Source: Bacillus sp. DTU_2020_1000418_1_SI_GHA_SEK_038
Lineage (GTDB): Bacteria; Bacillota; Bacilli; Bacillales; Cytobacillaceae
NCBI RefSeq assembly: GCF_032341175.1
Contig: NZ_CP135435.1
Span: 1,798,001-1,862,000 of the forward strand
Direction of reading: 5' to 3'
Length of the DNA stretch: 64,000 bases
Part shown: positions 33,044-41,233 of the stretch, in pieces
How the letters are laid out: every line of letters starts with the position of its first letter
How positions within the stretch are numbered: the stretch's first letter is position 1
Notes under the pieces: generated by a model
The model's database searches: none
Told to the model about the DNA's origin: nothing
Seen by the model: only the letters and a program-made list of their open reading frames with translations
Translations under genes and position numbers: made by a program

Positions 33044-33925
33044 ATGCCTGAGGGCAAAATTATTAAGGCATTAAGCGGGTTTTATTATGTTTTAAGTGGT
33101 AATGAAACTATACAATGCCGTGGTCGGGGTGTATTTCGAAAGAACAAGATAACTCCTCTTGTCGGTGATGAGGTCGTATTCCAAGCAGAAAATGATAAGG
33201 AAGGGTATATCCTTGAAATTAAAGAGCGGAAGAACGAACTTGTCAGGCCGCCAATTGCCAATGTAGATCAAGCAATTCTTGTATTTTCAGCAGTTGAACC
33301 AAGCTTCAGTACATCTTTGCTTGATCGATTTCTCGTATTGGTAGAGTTTAATCATATTAAGCCGATTATTTGTATTACAAAAATGGATTTAACAAATGAA
33401 GAACAATATAAGGAAATTCAAAACTATGCCAATAATTATCGTAAAGCGGGCTATCAAGTTTTATTAACTTCCTCTGAAACAGAAGAAGGGATCAAAGATC
33501 TATCTCCATTTTTGGATGGAGAAATCTCCGTTTTTGCAGGGCAGTCAGGTGTAGGTAAATCTTCCTTGCTTAATGCTTTAAGACCAGATCTAGAATTAAG
33601 AACAAATGATATTTCCTCACATTTAGGAAGAGGAAAACATACAACAAGGCATGTAGAATTAATAAAAGTAGGGAATGGTCTCGTTGCCGATACTCCAGGG
33701 TTTAGTTCTTTGGAGTTTACCGATATTGAGATGGAGGATGTGAATTTCTGTTTCCCTGAAATTCAGCAGCATAGTGAGGACTGTAAATTCAGAGGATGTC
33801 TTCATTTAGCAGAGCCTAAATGCGCTGTGAAAATAGCGGTAGACAATCATGAAATTCCACTTTATCGATATGAGCATTACAAAACTTTTTTACAGGAAAT
33901 TAAAGAGAGAAAGCCGAGGTACTAA
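33044..33925 (+). CDS. rsgA: RsgA (CpgA), ribosome small-subunit GTPase
   Basis: RsgA is a circularly permuted GTPase that checks late 30S maturation. The 293-residue protein has an N-terminal OB fold (about 1-65) and the permuted GTPase motifs. TKMD (G4) precedes the P-loop [14 protein letters not shown] (about 166-179), and then DTPGFSS (G3). A C-terminal zinc knuckle has three Cys and one His, in [25 protein letters not shown] lies about 7 bases before the ATG. It is followed by rpe after two bases. In B. subtilis PrkC phosphorylates this GTPase, which fits the neighbourhood. Confidence 0.96.
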   Translation: MPEGKIIKALSGFYYVLSGNETIQCRGRGVFRKNKITPLVGDEVVFQAENDKEGYILEIKERKNELVRPPIANVDQAILVFSAVEPSFSTSLLDRFLVLVEFNHIKPIICITKMDLTNEEQYKEIQNYANNYRKAGYQVLLTSSETEEGIKDLSPFLDGEISVFAGQSGVGKSSLLNALRPDLELRTNDISSHLGRGKHTTRHVELIKVGNGLVADTPGFSSLEFTDIEMEDVNFCFPEIQQHSEDCKFRGCLHLAEPKCAVKIAVDNHEIPLYRYEHYKTFLQEIKERKPRY

Positions 33926-33927
33926 TT

Positions 33928-34584
33928 ATGGTGAAAGTTGCACCATCGATATTATCAGCTGATTTTTCCAAGCTTGGGGAAGAAATTAAAGATGTAGAAA
34001 GAGGGGGAGCAGATTATATCCATGTAGATGTAATGGATGGGCATTTTGTTCCAAATATTACAATTGGTCCGCTTATTGTAGAAGCAATTAGACCTGTTAC
34101 AAAGCTTCCTTTAGACGTCCATTTGATGATTGAAAATCCAGACCAATATATTGAGGCATTTGCGAAAGCGGGAGCTGATTATATTACCGTCCATGTAGAG
34201 GCATGTCGTCACCTCCATCGGACTATACATTTTATTAAGTCTTTAGGCGTAAAGGCGGGTGTTGTTTTAAATCCGGCAACACCGGTAAATACGATTGAAC
34301 ACATCATTGAGGATGTTGATATGGTATTACTTATGACGGTTAACCCTGGCTTTGGCGGTCAAAAATTCATTTCATCCGTTCTTCCGAAAATTACAGCTGT
34401 CAAAAAAATGGCTGACGATAAAGGGTTAAACATTGAAATTGAAGTAGACGGCGGGGTAAATGAAGAAACGGCCAAGCTTTGTATTGAAGCAGGTGCTAAT
34501 GTTCTAGTTGCTGGTTCTGCGGTATACAGCCAGGAGGATCGTGCTAAAGCAATTGCAGCAATAAAAGGAAGTATGATTCACTAA
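33928..34584 (+). CDS. rpe: Ribulose-phosphate 3-epimerase
   Basis: Rpe interconverts ribulose 5-phosphate and xylulose 5-phosphate in the pentose phosphate pathway. The 218-residue TIM-barrel protein has [13 protein letters not shown] at the start, the metal-binding [33 protein letters not shown] and the C-terminal [10 protein letters not shown] and VAGSAVY motifs. It is separated from rsgA by two bases, and the end of rsgA supplies its ribosome binding site. A long-loop hairpin follows. Confidence 0.96.
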   Translation: MVKVAPSILSADFSKLGEEIKDVERGGADYIHVDVMDGHFVPNITIGPLIVEAIRPVTKLPLDVHLMIENPDQYIEAFAKAGADYITVHVEACRHLHRTIHFIKSLGVKAGVVLNPATPVNTIEHIIEDVDMVLLMTVNPGFGGQKFISSVLPKITAVKKMADDKGLNIEIEVDGGVNEETAKLCIEAGANVLVAGSAVYSQEDRAKAIAAIKGSMIH

Positions 34585-34587
34585 AAT

Positions 34588-34660
34588 AAAGGCTGACTCA
34601 AGGGATGCAAACTCCATTAATATCGTGGTGTTTTCCCAAAAATGAGTCAGCCTTTTTCAC
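34588..34660 (+). terminator. Long-loop inverted repeat after rpe, probable terminator
   Basis: AAAGGCTGACTCA (34588-34600) pairs perfectly with TGAGTCAGCCTTT (34643-34655), followed by TT. The 42-base loop is long for an ordinary terminator, so a repeat-derived origin is possible. Confidence 0.7.
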
Positions 34661-34678
34661 ATAATGGAGCTGGTAATC

Positions 34679-35326
34679 ATGATAATAAATTTATTAGCGG
34701 GAGGACCTGTAAGCCTGTTGCCAAACCTAGATATTTACAAGCAAGAAGGGGATATTTGGATTGGAGTCGATAGAGGCGTCTTAACACTTTTTTCAATCGG
34801 GATACAACCATCGATCGCTTTCGGGGATTTTGATTCAGTTTCAGCTGAGGAAATGGCTGTTATCGAGGAGCAAATAGTAGATTTGAAACGTTTTCGGCCA
34901 GAGAAAGATGAAACAGATATGGAATTAGCATTAAATTGGGCCATTAAACAAAAGCCAAAATTAATTCGCATATTTGGCGCAACAGGCGGAAGATTGGATC
35001 ACTTTTTTGCCAATATACAGCTGCTTGTTAATCCATTCCTGCATGGTGAAGATGCTCAAATCGAAATCATTGATCACAGTAATATCATCTATATAAAAGG
35101 ACCGGGAATTCATGAAATTAAGAGAAATCTTCTGTTTAAATATGTATCCTTCATCCCTCTATCTATGGAAATTCACGATTTAACCTTAAATGGGTTTAAG
35201 TATCCATTACAGGATGAGCATATTCAAATGGGATCCACGCTATGTATTAGTAACGAACTTATTAACGATAGTGGGAATTTTTCATTTTCAAAAGGCATAA
35301 TAATGGTTGTAAGAAGTAAAGATTAA
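34679..35326 (+). CDS. thiN: Thiamine pyrophosphokinase
   Basis: ThiN converts thiamine and ATP to thiamine pyrophosphate. The 215-residue product has the family motifs GVDRGVLTLFSIGIQP, IAFGDFDSVS, EKDETDMELAL and FGATGGRLDH. The ATG at 34679 (MIINLLAGGP) fits the family and follows GGAGC by about 9 bases. Codons upstream in frame reach back into the hairpin and are not coding. It corresponds to B. subtilis yloS/thiN, in the same place between rpe and spoVM. Confidence 0.95.
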   Translation: MIINLLAGGPVSLLPNLDIYKQEGDIWIGVDRGVLTLFSIGIQPSIAFGDFDSVSAEEMAVIEEQIVDLKRFRPEKDETDMELALNWAIKQKPKLIRIFGATGGRLDHFFANIQLLVNPFLHGEDAQIEIIDHSNIIYIKGPGIHEIKRNLLFKYVSFIPLSMEIHDLTLNGFKYPLQDEHIQMGSTLCISNELINDSGNFSFSKGIIMVVRSKD

Positions 35327-35348
35327 GTTCCTATATTATTAGTACTTA

Positions 35349-35377
35349 TCATATTTATTTGAATAAGATGATAATGG
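35349..35377 (+). promoter_or_regulatory. Possible sigma-E-type promoter for spoVM
   Basis: TCATATT (35349-35355) fits the sigma-E -35 consensus. GATAATGG, 14 bases later, is only a partial match to the -10. In B. subtilis spoVM is expressed from sigma-E in the mother cell. The call relies mostly on that knowledge. Confidence 0.35.
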
Positions 35378-35423
35378 CGAAAGATAAGTTGGATGTGTGA
35401 GATCGTGAGGAGGGACACGTGAT

Positions 35424-35504
35424 ATGAGATTTTATACAATTAAACTGCCAAGATTTTTGGGCGGCATCGTACGCGCAATGTTAGGAACCTTTAAGAAAAA
35501 TTGA
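35424..35504 (+). CDS. spoVM: SpoVM, 26-residue spore coat morphogenetic peptide
   Basis: A 26-codon gene encodes a peptide starting MRFYTIKLPRFLGGIVRAML and ending GTFKKN. It differs from B. subtilis SpoVM at only a few positions, mostly Lys/Arg exchanges. SpoVM is an amphipathic helix that recognises the convex curvature of the forespore membrane and recruits SpoIVA to start coat assembly. Pro9, needed for curvature recognition, is conserved. GAGGAGGG lies about 9 bases upstream. The gene lies between thiN and rpmB, as in B. subtilis. Its presence shows the organism belongs to a spore-forming lineage. Confidence 0.97.
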   Translation: MRFYTIKLPRFLGGIVRAMLGTFKKN

Positions 35505-35520
35505 TGCTATTCATGCAAGA

Positions 35521-35551
35521 AAAAAGCACCTGTCAAGGGTGCTTTATTTTT
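35521..35551 (+). terminator. Terminator after spoVM
   Basis: AAAGCACC (35523-35530) pairs with GGTGCTTT (35538-35545) around a 7-base loop, followed by ATTTTTG. Confidence 0.88.
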
Positions 35552-35557
35552 GGTATT

Positions 35558-35587
35558 AAAAAAGACATCCAAATGGATGTCTTTTTA
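35558..35587 (-). terminator. Bidirectional terminator serving rpmB
   Basis: AAAAAGACATCC pairs with GGATGTCTTTTT around AAAT, with A and T runs on both sides. It lies just beyond the rpmB stop codon on the minus strand. Confidence 0.88.
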
Positions 35588-35590
35588 ATA

Positions 35591-35779
35591 TTATACGCGT
35601 TCTACTTTACCAGATTTAAGCGCTCTTGCAGATACCCAAACACGTTTAGGTTTACCGTCTACAAGGATACGTACTTTTTGAAGGTTTGCACCCCAAGTAC
35701 GCTTGTTAGCGTTCATTGCATGGGAACGTGCATTACCTGTTGTTGTTTTTCTACCAGTGACTACACATTTACGTGGCAT
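35591..35779 (-). CDS. rpmB: Ribosomal protein L28
   Basis: The 62-residue protein begins [20 protein letters not shown] and contains [20 protein letters not shown] and a terminal [12 protein letters not shown]. This is the L28 signature and matches the Bacillus protein length. Only one Cys is present, so it is the zinc-free form. The start at 35779 fits the family and is preceded on the minus strand by GGAGGG; seven extra in-frame codons upstream are not used. It is one of only two minus-strand genes here and is divergent from the asp23 gene. Confidence 0.97.
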   Translation of the reverse strand: MPRKCVVTGRKTTTGNARSHAMNANKRTWGANLQKVRILVDGKPKRVWVSARALKSGKVERV

Positions 35780-35955
35780 ATTATTTCCCTCCTTACACAT
35801 AAGCTGAAGCTATTTTCATGCTTTCATTGCTATGTTAGATGACCATTTTGATTTAATGTCTCCTAAATTAATGAATTTGTGGACATTAAAAGATACTTTA
35901 ATAATTTATCACACAACCCTTTATATTGCAATAGGTGTCTTTCAAGAAAAAATCC

Positions 35956-35987
35956 TTGACATACACTATAGAGCTGTAAGCTATAAT
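35956..35987 (+). promoter_or_regulatory. Promoter-like boxes before the Asp23 gene
   Basis: Perfect TTGACA (35956-35961) and TATAAT (35982-35987) occur, but 20 bases apart, which is longer than the usual 16-18. A regulator that retwists the spacer, or a different -35, would be needed for strong use. Confidence 0.45.
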
Positions 35988-36074
35988 AAGGAGGGCAGAG
36001 TCCAGCTTTCAAAATGACAAAGTATATAGTAAAATGATTTTAGCCAAGGAGTATTTTCCAAAGGGGGAAGTAAA

Positions 36075-36437
36075 ATGTCCATCGAACTTAATACGAAATT
36101 CGGTCAAATTGATATTTCGAATGAAGTAATTGCTACAATTGCAGGTGGGGCTGCGGTTGATTGTTATGGAATTGTAGGAATGGCCTCCAAAAATCAGCTA
36201 AAGGACGGACTAACTGATATTTTGCGTAAAGAGAACTTTACTCGTGGGGTCATCGTTAGACAGGATGAAGATGAAGTACATATTGATATGTATATTATAG
36301 TAAGTTATGGAACGAAAATTTCTGAGATTGCTCACAACGTGCAATCAAAGGTAAAATACATCCTAGATAAAACAGTTGGTCTGAGCACGGACTCGGTTAA
36401 TATTTACGTTCAAGGAGTTCGTGTGACGAACCCGTAG
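36075..36437 (+). CDS. yloU: Asp23/Gls24-family envelope stress protein (YloU)
   Basis: The 120-residue protein starts MSIELNTKFGQIDISNEVIA and has the Asp23 core with AGGAAVDCYGIVGMASK and VQSKVKYILDKTVGLSTDSVNIYVQGV (read to VQSKVKYILDK, then VNIYVQGV). The family includes membrane-associated alkaline shock proteins; the biochemical role is not known. It always precedes fakA in Firmicutes, and the pair may link envelope stress with lipid supply (inference). AAAGGGGGAAG lies about 6 bases before the ATG. Confidence 0.93.
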   Translation: MSIELNTKFGQIDISNEVIATIAGGAAVDCYGIVGMASKNQLKDGLTDILRKENFTRGVIVRQDEDEVHIDMYIIVSYGTKISEIAHNVQSKVKYILDKTVGLSTDSVNIYVQGVRVTNP

Positions 36438-36453
36438 TGAGGAGGAAAGACTT

Positions 36454-38130
36454 GTGTCAATTAATGCACTAGATGGAAAACGTTTTGCAGAAATGGTCAT
36501 TACGGGAGCCAATCACTTATCTGCGAATGCCCAATATGTTGATTCACTTAACGTTTTCCCAGTTCCTGACGGTGATACAGGAACAAATATGAATTTGTCG
36601 CTAACATCAGGAGCGAAGGAAGTAAAGAATAATATTCAAGACCATATTGGTAAGGTCGGTTCAGCACTATCCAAAGGATTGCTAATGGGAGCCCGTGGGA
36701 ACTCCGGGGTTATTTTATCCCAGCTTTTCCGAGGCTTTTCTAAAGCCATTGAACAGAAGGCTGAAATTAATAGTATAGAATTTGCTGATGCGCTTCATAG
36801 TGGAGTAGAAACAGCTTATAAGGCCGTAATGAAGCCTGTTGAAGGAACAATTTTGACAGTTGCAAAAGACTCGGCCAAAAGAGCAGTGCAAGTAGCCAAA
36901 AATGAAAAAGACCTTATTGCCTTAATGGAAGAAATAGTCAAAGAGTCGAAGGCATCACTTAGCCGCACTCCAGACCTGCTTCCCGTTTTGAAAGAGGTAG
37001 GAGTAGTTGATAGCGGAGGCCAAGGTCTTGTCTTTGTATATGAGGGATTCCTCGCTCAATTAAAGGGTGAAGAACTTCCTGACAGTCCTTCCGCATTTCC
37101 AAAAATGGAAGATTTGGTTAGTGCGGAGCATCACAAAAACATACATAGCTTTATGAATACAGAAGATATTGAATTTGGTTATTGCACTGAATTTATGGTT
37201 AAATTTGAACCAGAAAAGCTTGCTAAAAGTCCGTTCTCCGAAGAAGCTTTTCGAACGGATTTGAGTAAATTTGGTGACTCATTATTAGTTATTGCCGATG
37301 ATGAGCTTGTTAAAGTTCATATTCACTCGGAACAGCCTGGCGAATGCTTATCTTATGGGCAGCGTTATGGAAGCCTTATCAATATGAAGATCGAAAATAT
37401 GCGTCAGCAGCACTCTAACTTAGTTGAAGGTACCCAAACCCAAGCAAGTTCTGCACCAGTATCGAAGGAATTAAAGGAATATGGTATTGTCACAGTCTCG
37501 ATGGGACAGGGCATTGCTGACCTATTCCGAAGCATTGGAGCCCATGCAGTTATTGAAGGTGGCCAAACGATGAACCCGAGTACTGAAGATATTGTGAAGG
37601 CGATCGAAGAAGTCCATGCGAAAAAGGTCATCATTCTTCCTAATAATAAAAATATTATTATGGCAGCTGAGCAGGCAGCCGAAGTCGCAGAACAAGAGGT
37701 TATTGTCATCCCGACTAAGACAGTTCCACAAGGAATGTCAGCATTGCTTGCGTTCAACCCAAGTGCTGAATTAGCCCAAAATAAGTACGGCATGACAGAA
37801 GCACTTCAACATGTAAAAACAGGGCAGATTACATTTGCAGTAAGAGACACAAGCATTGATGGTCTTGAAATTGAGAAGGATGATTTCATGGGAATCGCCG
37901 AAGGGAAAATCCTTGTCAAAAATAAAGATAAGGTCCAGACAGCAAAAGACCTTCTTTCTAACATGCTTGATGAGGATTCGGAAATTTTAACGATTCTAAA
38001 GGGTGAGGACGCTTCTGACGAAGATGTACAAGCCATCGTCAATTTAGTTGAAGAAGAGTTTGAAGAAATTGAAATTGAAATACATGATGGAAAACAGCCG
38101 TTGTATGCATTTATTTTTGCAATTGAATAA
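36454..38130 (+). CDS. fakA: FakA (YloV), fatty acid kinase ATP-binding subunit
   Basis: FakA phosphorylates fatty acids held by FakB proteins, giving acyl-phosphate that PlsX and PlsY use for phospholipid synthesis. The 558-residue protein has an N-terminal DhaL (dihydroxyacetone-kinase-L) domain with VPDGDTGTNMNLSLTSG, where the Asp residues bind Mg-ATP, and GARGNSGVILSQLFRG. The middle and C-terminal regions follow, with IHSEQPGECLSYG. It starts at GTG, supported by GAGGAGGAAAG about 6 bases upstream. plsX is 3 kb downstream. In B. subtilis sdaAB and sdaAA follow; here they do not. Confidence 0.93.
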   Translation: MSINALDGKRFAEMVITGANHLSANAQYVDSLNVFPVPDGDTGTNMNLSLTSGAKEVKNNIQDHIGKVGSALSKGLLMGARGNSGVILSQLFRGFSKAIEQKAEINSIEFADALHSGVETAYKAVMKPVEGTILTVAKDSAKRAVQVAKNEKDLIALMEEIVKESKASLSRTPDLLPVLKEVGVVDSGGQGLVFVYEGFLAQLKGEELPDSPSAFPKMEDLVSAEHHKNIHSFMNTEDIEFGYCTEFMVKFEPEKLAKSPFSEEAFRTDLSKFGDSLLVIADDELVKVHIHSEQPGECLSYGQRYGSLINMKIENMRQQHSNLVEGTQTQASSAPVSKELKEYGIVTVSMGQGIADLFRSIGAHAVIEGGQTMNPSTEDIVKAIEEVHAKKVIILPNNKNIIMAAEQAAEVAEQEVIVIPTKTVPQGMSALLAFNPSAELAQNKYGMTEALQHVKTGQITFAVRDTSIDGLEIEKDDFMGIAEGKILVKNKDKVQTAKDLLSNMLDEDSEILTILKGEDASDEDVQAIVNLVEEEFEEIEIEIHDGKQPLYAFIFAIE

Positions 38131-38136
38131 AGGAAA

Positions 38137-38222
38137 ATGATAACGAAAGCGCCTTCTTAATTTTGAAGGAGTTATCTATTTATTTACCTATGCAGAAAGA
38201 AGGGGCCTCCCCTTCTTTTTTG
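38137..38222 (+). terminator. Two hairpins after fakA, the second a strong terminator
   Basis: The first hairpin pairs GATAAC (38139-38144) with GTTATC (38171-38176) and CCTTC with GAAGG inside. The second pairs AAGAAGGGG (38197-38205) with CCCCTTCTT (38209-38217), followed by a T run, and is a good rho-independent terminator. Confidence 0.8.
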
Positions 38223-38287
38223 GCTAAATATATGTTAGTGATGATCATTTATTTATGAAATAGATTCGGAAGCTGGAGGTGAGATCT

Positions 38288-40357
38288 TTGTCAAATCATT
38301 ATAAAATATTGAATCCAAATATGACTCTTCCAGTTACAGCCGTAAAAGGGATAGGAGAAGAAACCGCTGCAGCATTAGAGGAAATGAATATTAAAACCGT
38401 AAAAGATTTACTAGAGTACTTCCCGTTCCGCTATGAAGATTACCGACAAAAGGATTTGGCAGAGGTTAAGCATGAAGAAAGAGTGACTGTGATCGGAAAG
38501 ATACATAGCGAGCCCTCTCTTGTCTACTATGGAAGAAAGCGTTCAAGATTAACGTTAAGAGTACTTGTAGGAAACTATCTAATACAGACAGTATTATTTA
38601 ATCAGCCATATATCAAGAACAAAATCTCAATAAATGAAACAGTTACGGTTACGGGAAAATGGGACCAGCATCGGCAAACAATTACAGCAAGTGAATTGCA
38701 TGTTGGTTCGGTTATAAAAAGTAAAGATTTTGAGCCAGTTTATACTGTAAAGGGAAAAGTAACGGTTAAAGGCTTAAGACGCTTTATCAGTCTTGCTTTT
38801 TCTCAATTTGGGACAGATGTGGAAGAAACATTACCAGAATTATACTTAATTAAATATAAGCTATTGAATAGAAGGACTGCACTAAACATCATGCATTTTC
38901 CAGCAGATCAAAATGATTTAAAGCAGGCTAGAAGAAGATTTGTTTATGAAGAGTTTTTTTATTTTCAAATAAAAATGCAAGCATTAAGAAAGATTGATAG
39001 AGAACAGTCAAAAGGCATCAGCCAACTTTATCATCTCGAAAATCTTAAGTTATTTATTCATTCATTGCCATTTTCCCTTACAGATGCACAAAAAAGAGTT
39101 GTTAAGGAAATTCTTTCTGATATGAAGTCACCGTTTAGAATGAACCGGCTCTTGCAGGGAGATGTAGGTTCCGGAAAGACAGCAGTGGCGGCAATTGCTC
39201 TTTATGCGTCTAGAACGGCTGGCTTTCAAGGTGCGTTAATGGTCCCGACGGAAATATTGGCGGAACAGCATGCTGAATCACTGAAACAAATGCTTGATCC
39301 CTTTCAGATAAAATGTGAGCTGCTGACAAGTTCGGTTAAGGGAAAAAGACGCCGAGAAATCCTGCAGCTTCTTAAAGAAGGAGAGATTGATGTTCTTATC
39401 GGAACACATGCTTTAATACAAGATGAGGTCGAATTTCAGAAATTAGGGCTTGTTATTACAGATGAACAGCATCGATTTGGGGTTGAACAGCGAAGGGTTT
39501 TGAGGGAGAAGGGGGAGAATCCCGATGTTTTATTTATGACAGCAACCCCTATTCCCCGAACATTAGCGATTACTGTTTTTGGAGAAATGGATGTATCCAT
39601 TATTGATGAAATGCCGGCAGGGAGAAAAGTGATAGAAACGTATTGGGCGAAGCCTTCTATGCTTGAGCGAGTTTTAGGATTTGTTGAAAAGGAGCTTCGT
39701 GCTGGTCATCAGGCATATGTTATTTGTCCGCTAATCGAAGAATCTGATAAGTTGGACGTCCAGAATGCAATCGATGTTCATGCGCAATTAACACATTTTT
39801 TTAATGGGCGTTATCAAGTTGGATTAATGCATGGCAGATTACACTCTGATGAAAAAGAAGCAGTAATGAAGGAATTTAGCCATAATGAAATTCAAGTGCT
39901 CGTTTCGACAACAGTAGTTGAAGTTGGAGTGAATGTCCCTAATGCCACGATGATGGTCATTTATGATGCTGAACGATTTGGTTTGTCCCAGCTTCATCAG
40001 TTAAGAGGCAGGGTTGGACGTGGCAGTGATCAATCTTTTTGTATTCTCCTGGCCGATCCGAAGTCAGAAACAGGGAAAGAACGGATGAAAATAATGACCG
40101 AAACAAATGACGGGTTTCTTCTTAGTGAAAAGGACCTCGAACTAAGAGGACCAGGTGATTTCTTCGGAAAAAAACAAAGCGGACTTCCTGAATTTAAGGT
40201 TGCTGATATGGTGCATGATTATCGAGCTTTAGAGACAGCTAGAGATGATGCAGCACAATTAATTGAAACAAATGAATTTTGGACTGCTCCTGAATTTCAT
40301 TATTTAAGAGAATACTTAAGGGAAACCGGTGTGCTGGAAGGCGAAAAACTTGATTAG
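38288..40357 (+). CDS. recG: ATP-dependent DNA helicase RecG
   Basis: RecG remodels stalled forks and Holliday junctions. The 689-residue protein has an N-terminal wedge (OB) domain containing ERVTVIGKIHSEPSLVYYG. The superfamily 2 helicase core follows, with Walker A LLQGDVGSGKTAVA (about 293-306), DEQH, the FMTATPIPRTLA motif III, and QLRGRVGRG of motif VI. A C-terminal GDFFGKKQSG segment is also present. The start is a TTG at 38288, 6 bases after GGAGGTG; the alternative GTG at 38279 overlaps that ribosome binding site. It normally follows sdaAA in B. subtilis. Confidence 0.96.
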   Translation: MSNHYKILNPNMTLPVTAVKGIGEETAAALEEMNIKTVKDLLEYFPFRYEDYRQKDLAEVKHEERVTVIGKIHSEPSLVYYGRKRSRLTLRVLVGNYLIQTVLFNQPYIKNKISINETVTVTGKWDQHRQTITASELHVGSVIKSKDFEPVYTVKGKVTVKGLRRFISLAFSQFGTDVEETLPELYLIKYKLLNRRTALNIMHFPADQNDLKQARRRFVYEEFFYFQIKMQALRKIDREQSKGISQLYHLENLKLFIHSLPFSLTDAQKRVVKEILSDMKSPFRMNRLLQGDVGSGKTAVAAIALYASRTAGFQGALMVPTEILAEQHAESLKQMLDPFQIKCELLTSSVKGKRRREILQLLKEGEIDVLIGTHALIQDEVEFQKLGLVITDEQHRFGVEQRRVLREKGENPDVLFMTATPIPRTLAITVFGEMDVSIIDEMPAGRKVIETYWAKPSMLERVLGFVEKELRAGHQAYVICPLIEESDKLDVQNAIDVHAQLTHFFNGRYQVGLMHGRLHSDEKEAVMKEFSHNEIQVLVSTTVVEVGVNVPNATMMVIYDAERFGLSQLHQLRGRVGRGSDQSFCILLADPKSETGKERMKIMTETNDGFLLSEKDLELRGPGDFFGKKQSGLPEFKVADMVHDYRALETARDDAAQLIETNEFWTAPEFHYLREYLRETGVLEGEKLD

Positions 40358-40365
40358 CTAAAAAT

Positions 40366-40402
40366 TACTCCACGCTGTCAACGCGCTGGAGCTTTTTTTT
40401 GT
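40366..40402 (+). terminator. Terminator after recG
   Basis: CTCCACGC and GCGCTGGAG form an imperfect stem after recG, followed by eight T residues. Confidence 0.8.
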
Positions 40403-40410
40403 CTAGATCC

Positions 40411-40558
40411 TAGTCAAGGCACCACCGCTTTTATTTATCTAGCTCCAGTGCCTAGGGGCTCGAGGTCATAAGTCAAGTTGTCATGAAGGTAAAGTGCGCC
40501 CTTCCTGCCAACTTGACTTATGCTTGTCGCCCCTGGTCAAGGCACCTCCGCTTTTATG
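40411..40558. repeat. Bacillus-type palindromic intergenic repeat, one whole and one partial copy
   Basis: CATAAGTCAAGTTG (40467-40480) pairs perfectly with CAACTTGACTTATG (40509-40522), and the flanking AGGGGC (40454-40459) with GCCCCT (40529-40534). The unit ends GTCAAGGCACCTCCGCTTTT (from 40536). Nearly the same end sequence, GTCAAGGCACCACCGCTTTT, occurs at 40413, just before the full copy starts at about 40440 (CTAGCTCCAGTGCC). The tail of one copy is therefore fused to a second copy. I recognise this type of unit as a common intergenic repeat in Bacillus genomes, from memory. Confidence 0.78.
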
Positions 40559-40559
40559 C

Positions 40560-40588
40560 TTGCAATCTGTTTTTCTTGATTATATACT
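40560..40588 (+). promoter_or_regulatory. Sigma-A promoter of the fapR operon
   Basis: TTGCAA (40560-40565) and TATACT (40583-40588) are 17 bases apart. The start site would be near 40595, inside the FapR operator. Confidence 0.6.
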
Positions 40589-40591
40589 ACT

Positions 40592-40610
40592 ATTAGTACC
40601 TAGTCTTAAT
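40592..40610 (+). promoter_or_regulatory. FapR operator
   Basis: ATTAGTACCTAGTCTTAAT (40592-40610) fits the known FapR operator, which is an imperfect palindrome beginning TTAGTACC. It lies just downstream of the -10 box, so bound FapR would block initiation. Malonyl-CoA releases FapR. Confidence 0.82.
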
Positions 40611-40630
40611 ATCTGGGACGGTGTGTATAG

Positions 40631-41233
40631 ATGAGAAGAAATAAAAAAGAGCGACAGGCACAATTAAAGGTAACTATAAAGGAAAATCCTTTTATTACCG
40701 ATGAAGAGCTTGCTGAAAAGTTTTCTGTTAGTGTGCAGACAATCCGGTTGGACAGGCTGGAATTATCCATTCCTGAGTTGCGTGAACGAATAAAACATGT
40801 AGCTGAAAAAAGGTTTGAGGATGAAGTCCGCTCCTTGCCCATTGAAGAAATTATTGGTGAAATTATTGATATTGAATTAGATAGAACGGCTATATCCATT
40901 TTAGATATAAAAGAAGAGCATGTTTTTAGGCGGAACAATATTGCCCGAGGGCATCATCTATTTGCTCAGGCAAATTCATTGGCAGTAGCTATGATAAACG
41001 ATGAGCTTGCGTTAACTGCTAAAGCAAATATTCAATTTACACGATCAGTGAAGCATAAGGAAAGGGTCATTGCAAAGGCTAAAGTTATAAGCATCGATTC
41101 TGAAAATGGCAGGACAATCGTGGAAGTTGCAAGCTATGTGAACAATGAGTTAGTTTTTAAAGGGGAATTCGATATGTATCGTTCTCACAAAAAAACAAAA
41201 AAGGATGAAAAACAGCATGAAAATAGCGATTGA
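40631..41233 (+). CDS. fapR: FapR, malonyl-CoA-responsive lipid synthesis repressor
   Basis: FapR represses fatty-acid and phospholipid genes and is released by malonyl-CoA. The 200-residue protein has an N-terminal DeoR-like helix-turn-helix (about 8-55, with [20 protein letters not shown]). A C-terminal hot-dog fold binds the ligand (about 75-190, with [20 protein letters not shown]). It starts its own operon (fapR-plsX-fabD-fabG) and has an operator in front, consistent with autoregulation. Its end overlaps plsX by 17 bases. Confidence 0.96.
   Translation: MRRNKKERQAQLKVTIKENPFITDEELAEKFSVSVQTIRLDRLELSIPELRERIKHVAEKRFEDEVRSLPIEEIIGEIIDIELDRTAISILDIKEEHVFRRNNIARGHHLFAQANSLAVAMINDELALTAKANIQFTRSVKHKERVIAKAKVISIDSENGRTIVEVASYVNNELVFKGEFDMYRSHKKTKKDEKQHENSD

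Noticed and set aside
35501..35842. 113-codon plus-strand frame across the spoVM terminator and rpmB
   Set aside because: It runs through two terminators and is antisense to ribosomal protein L28.
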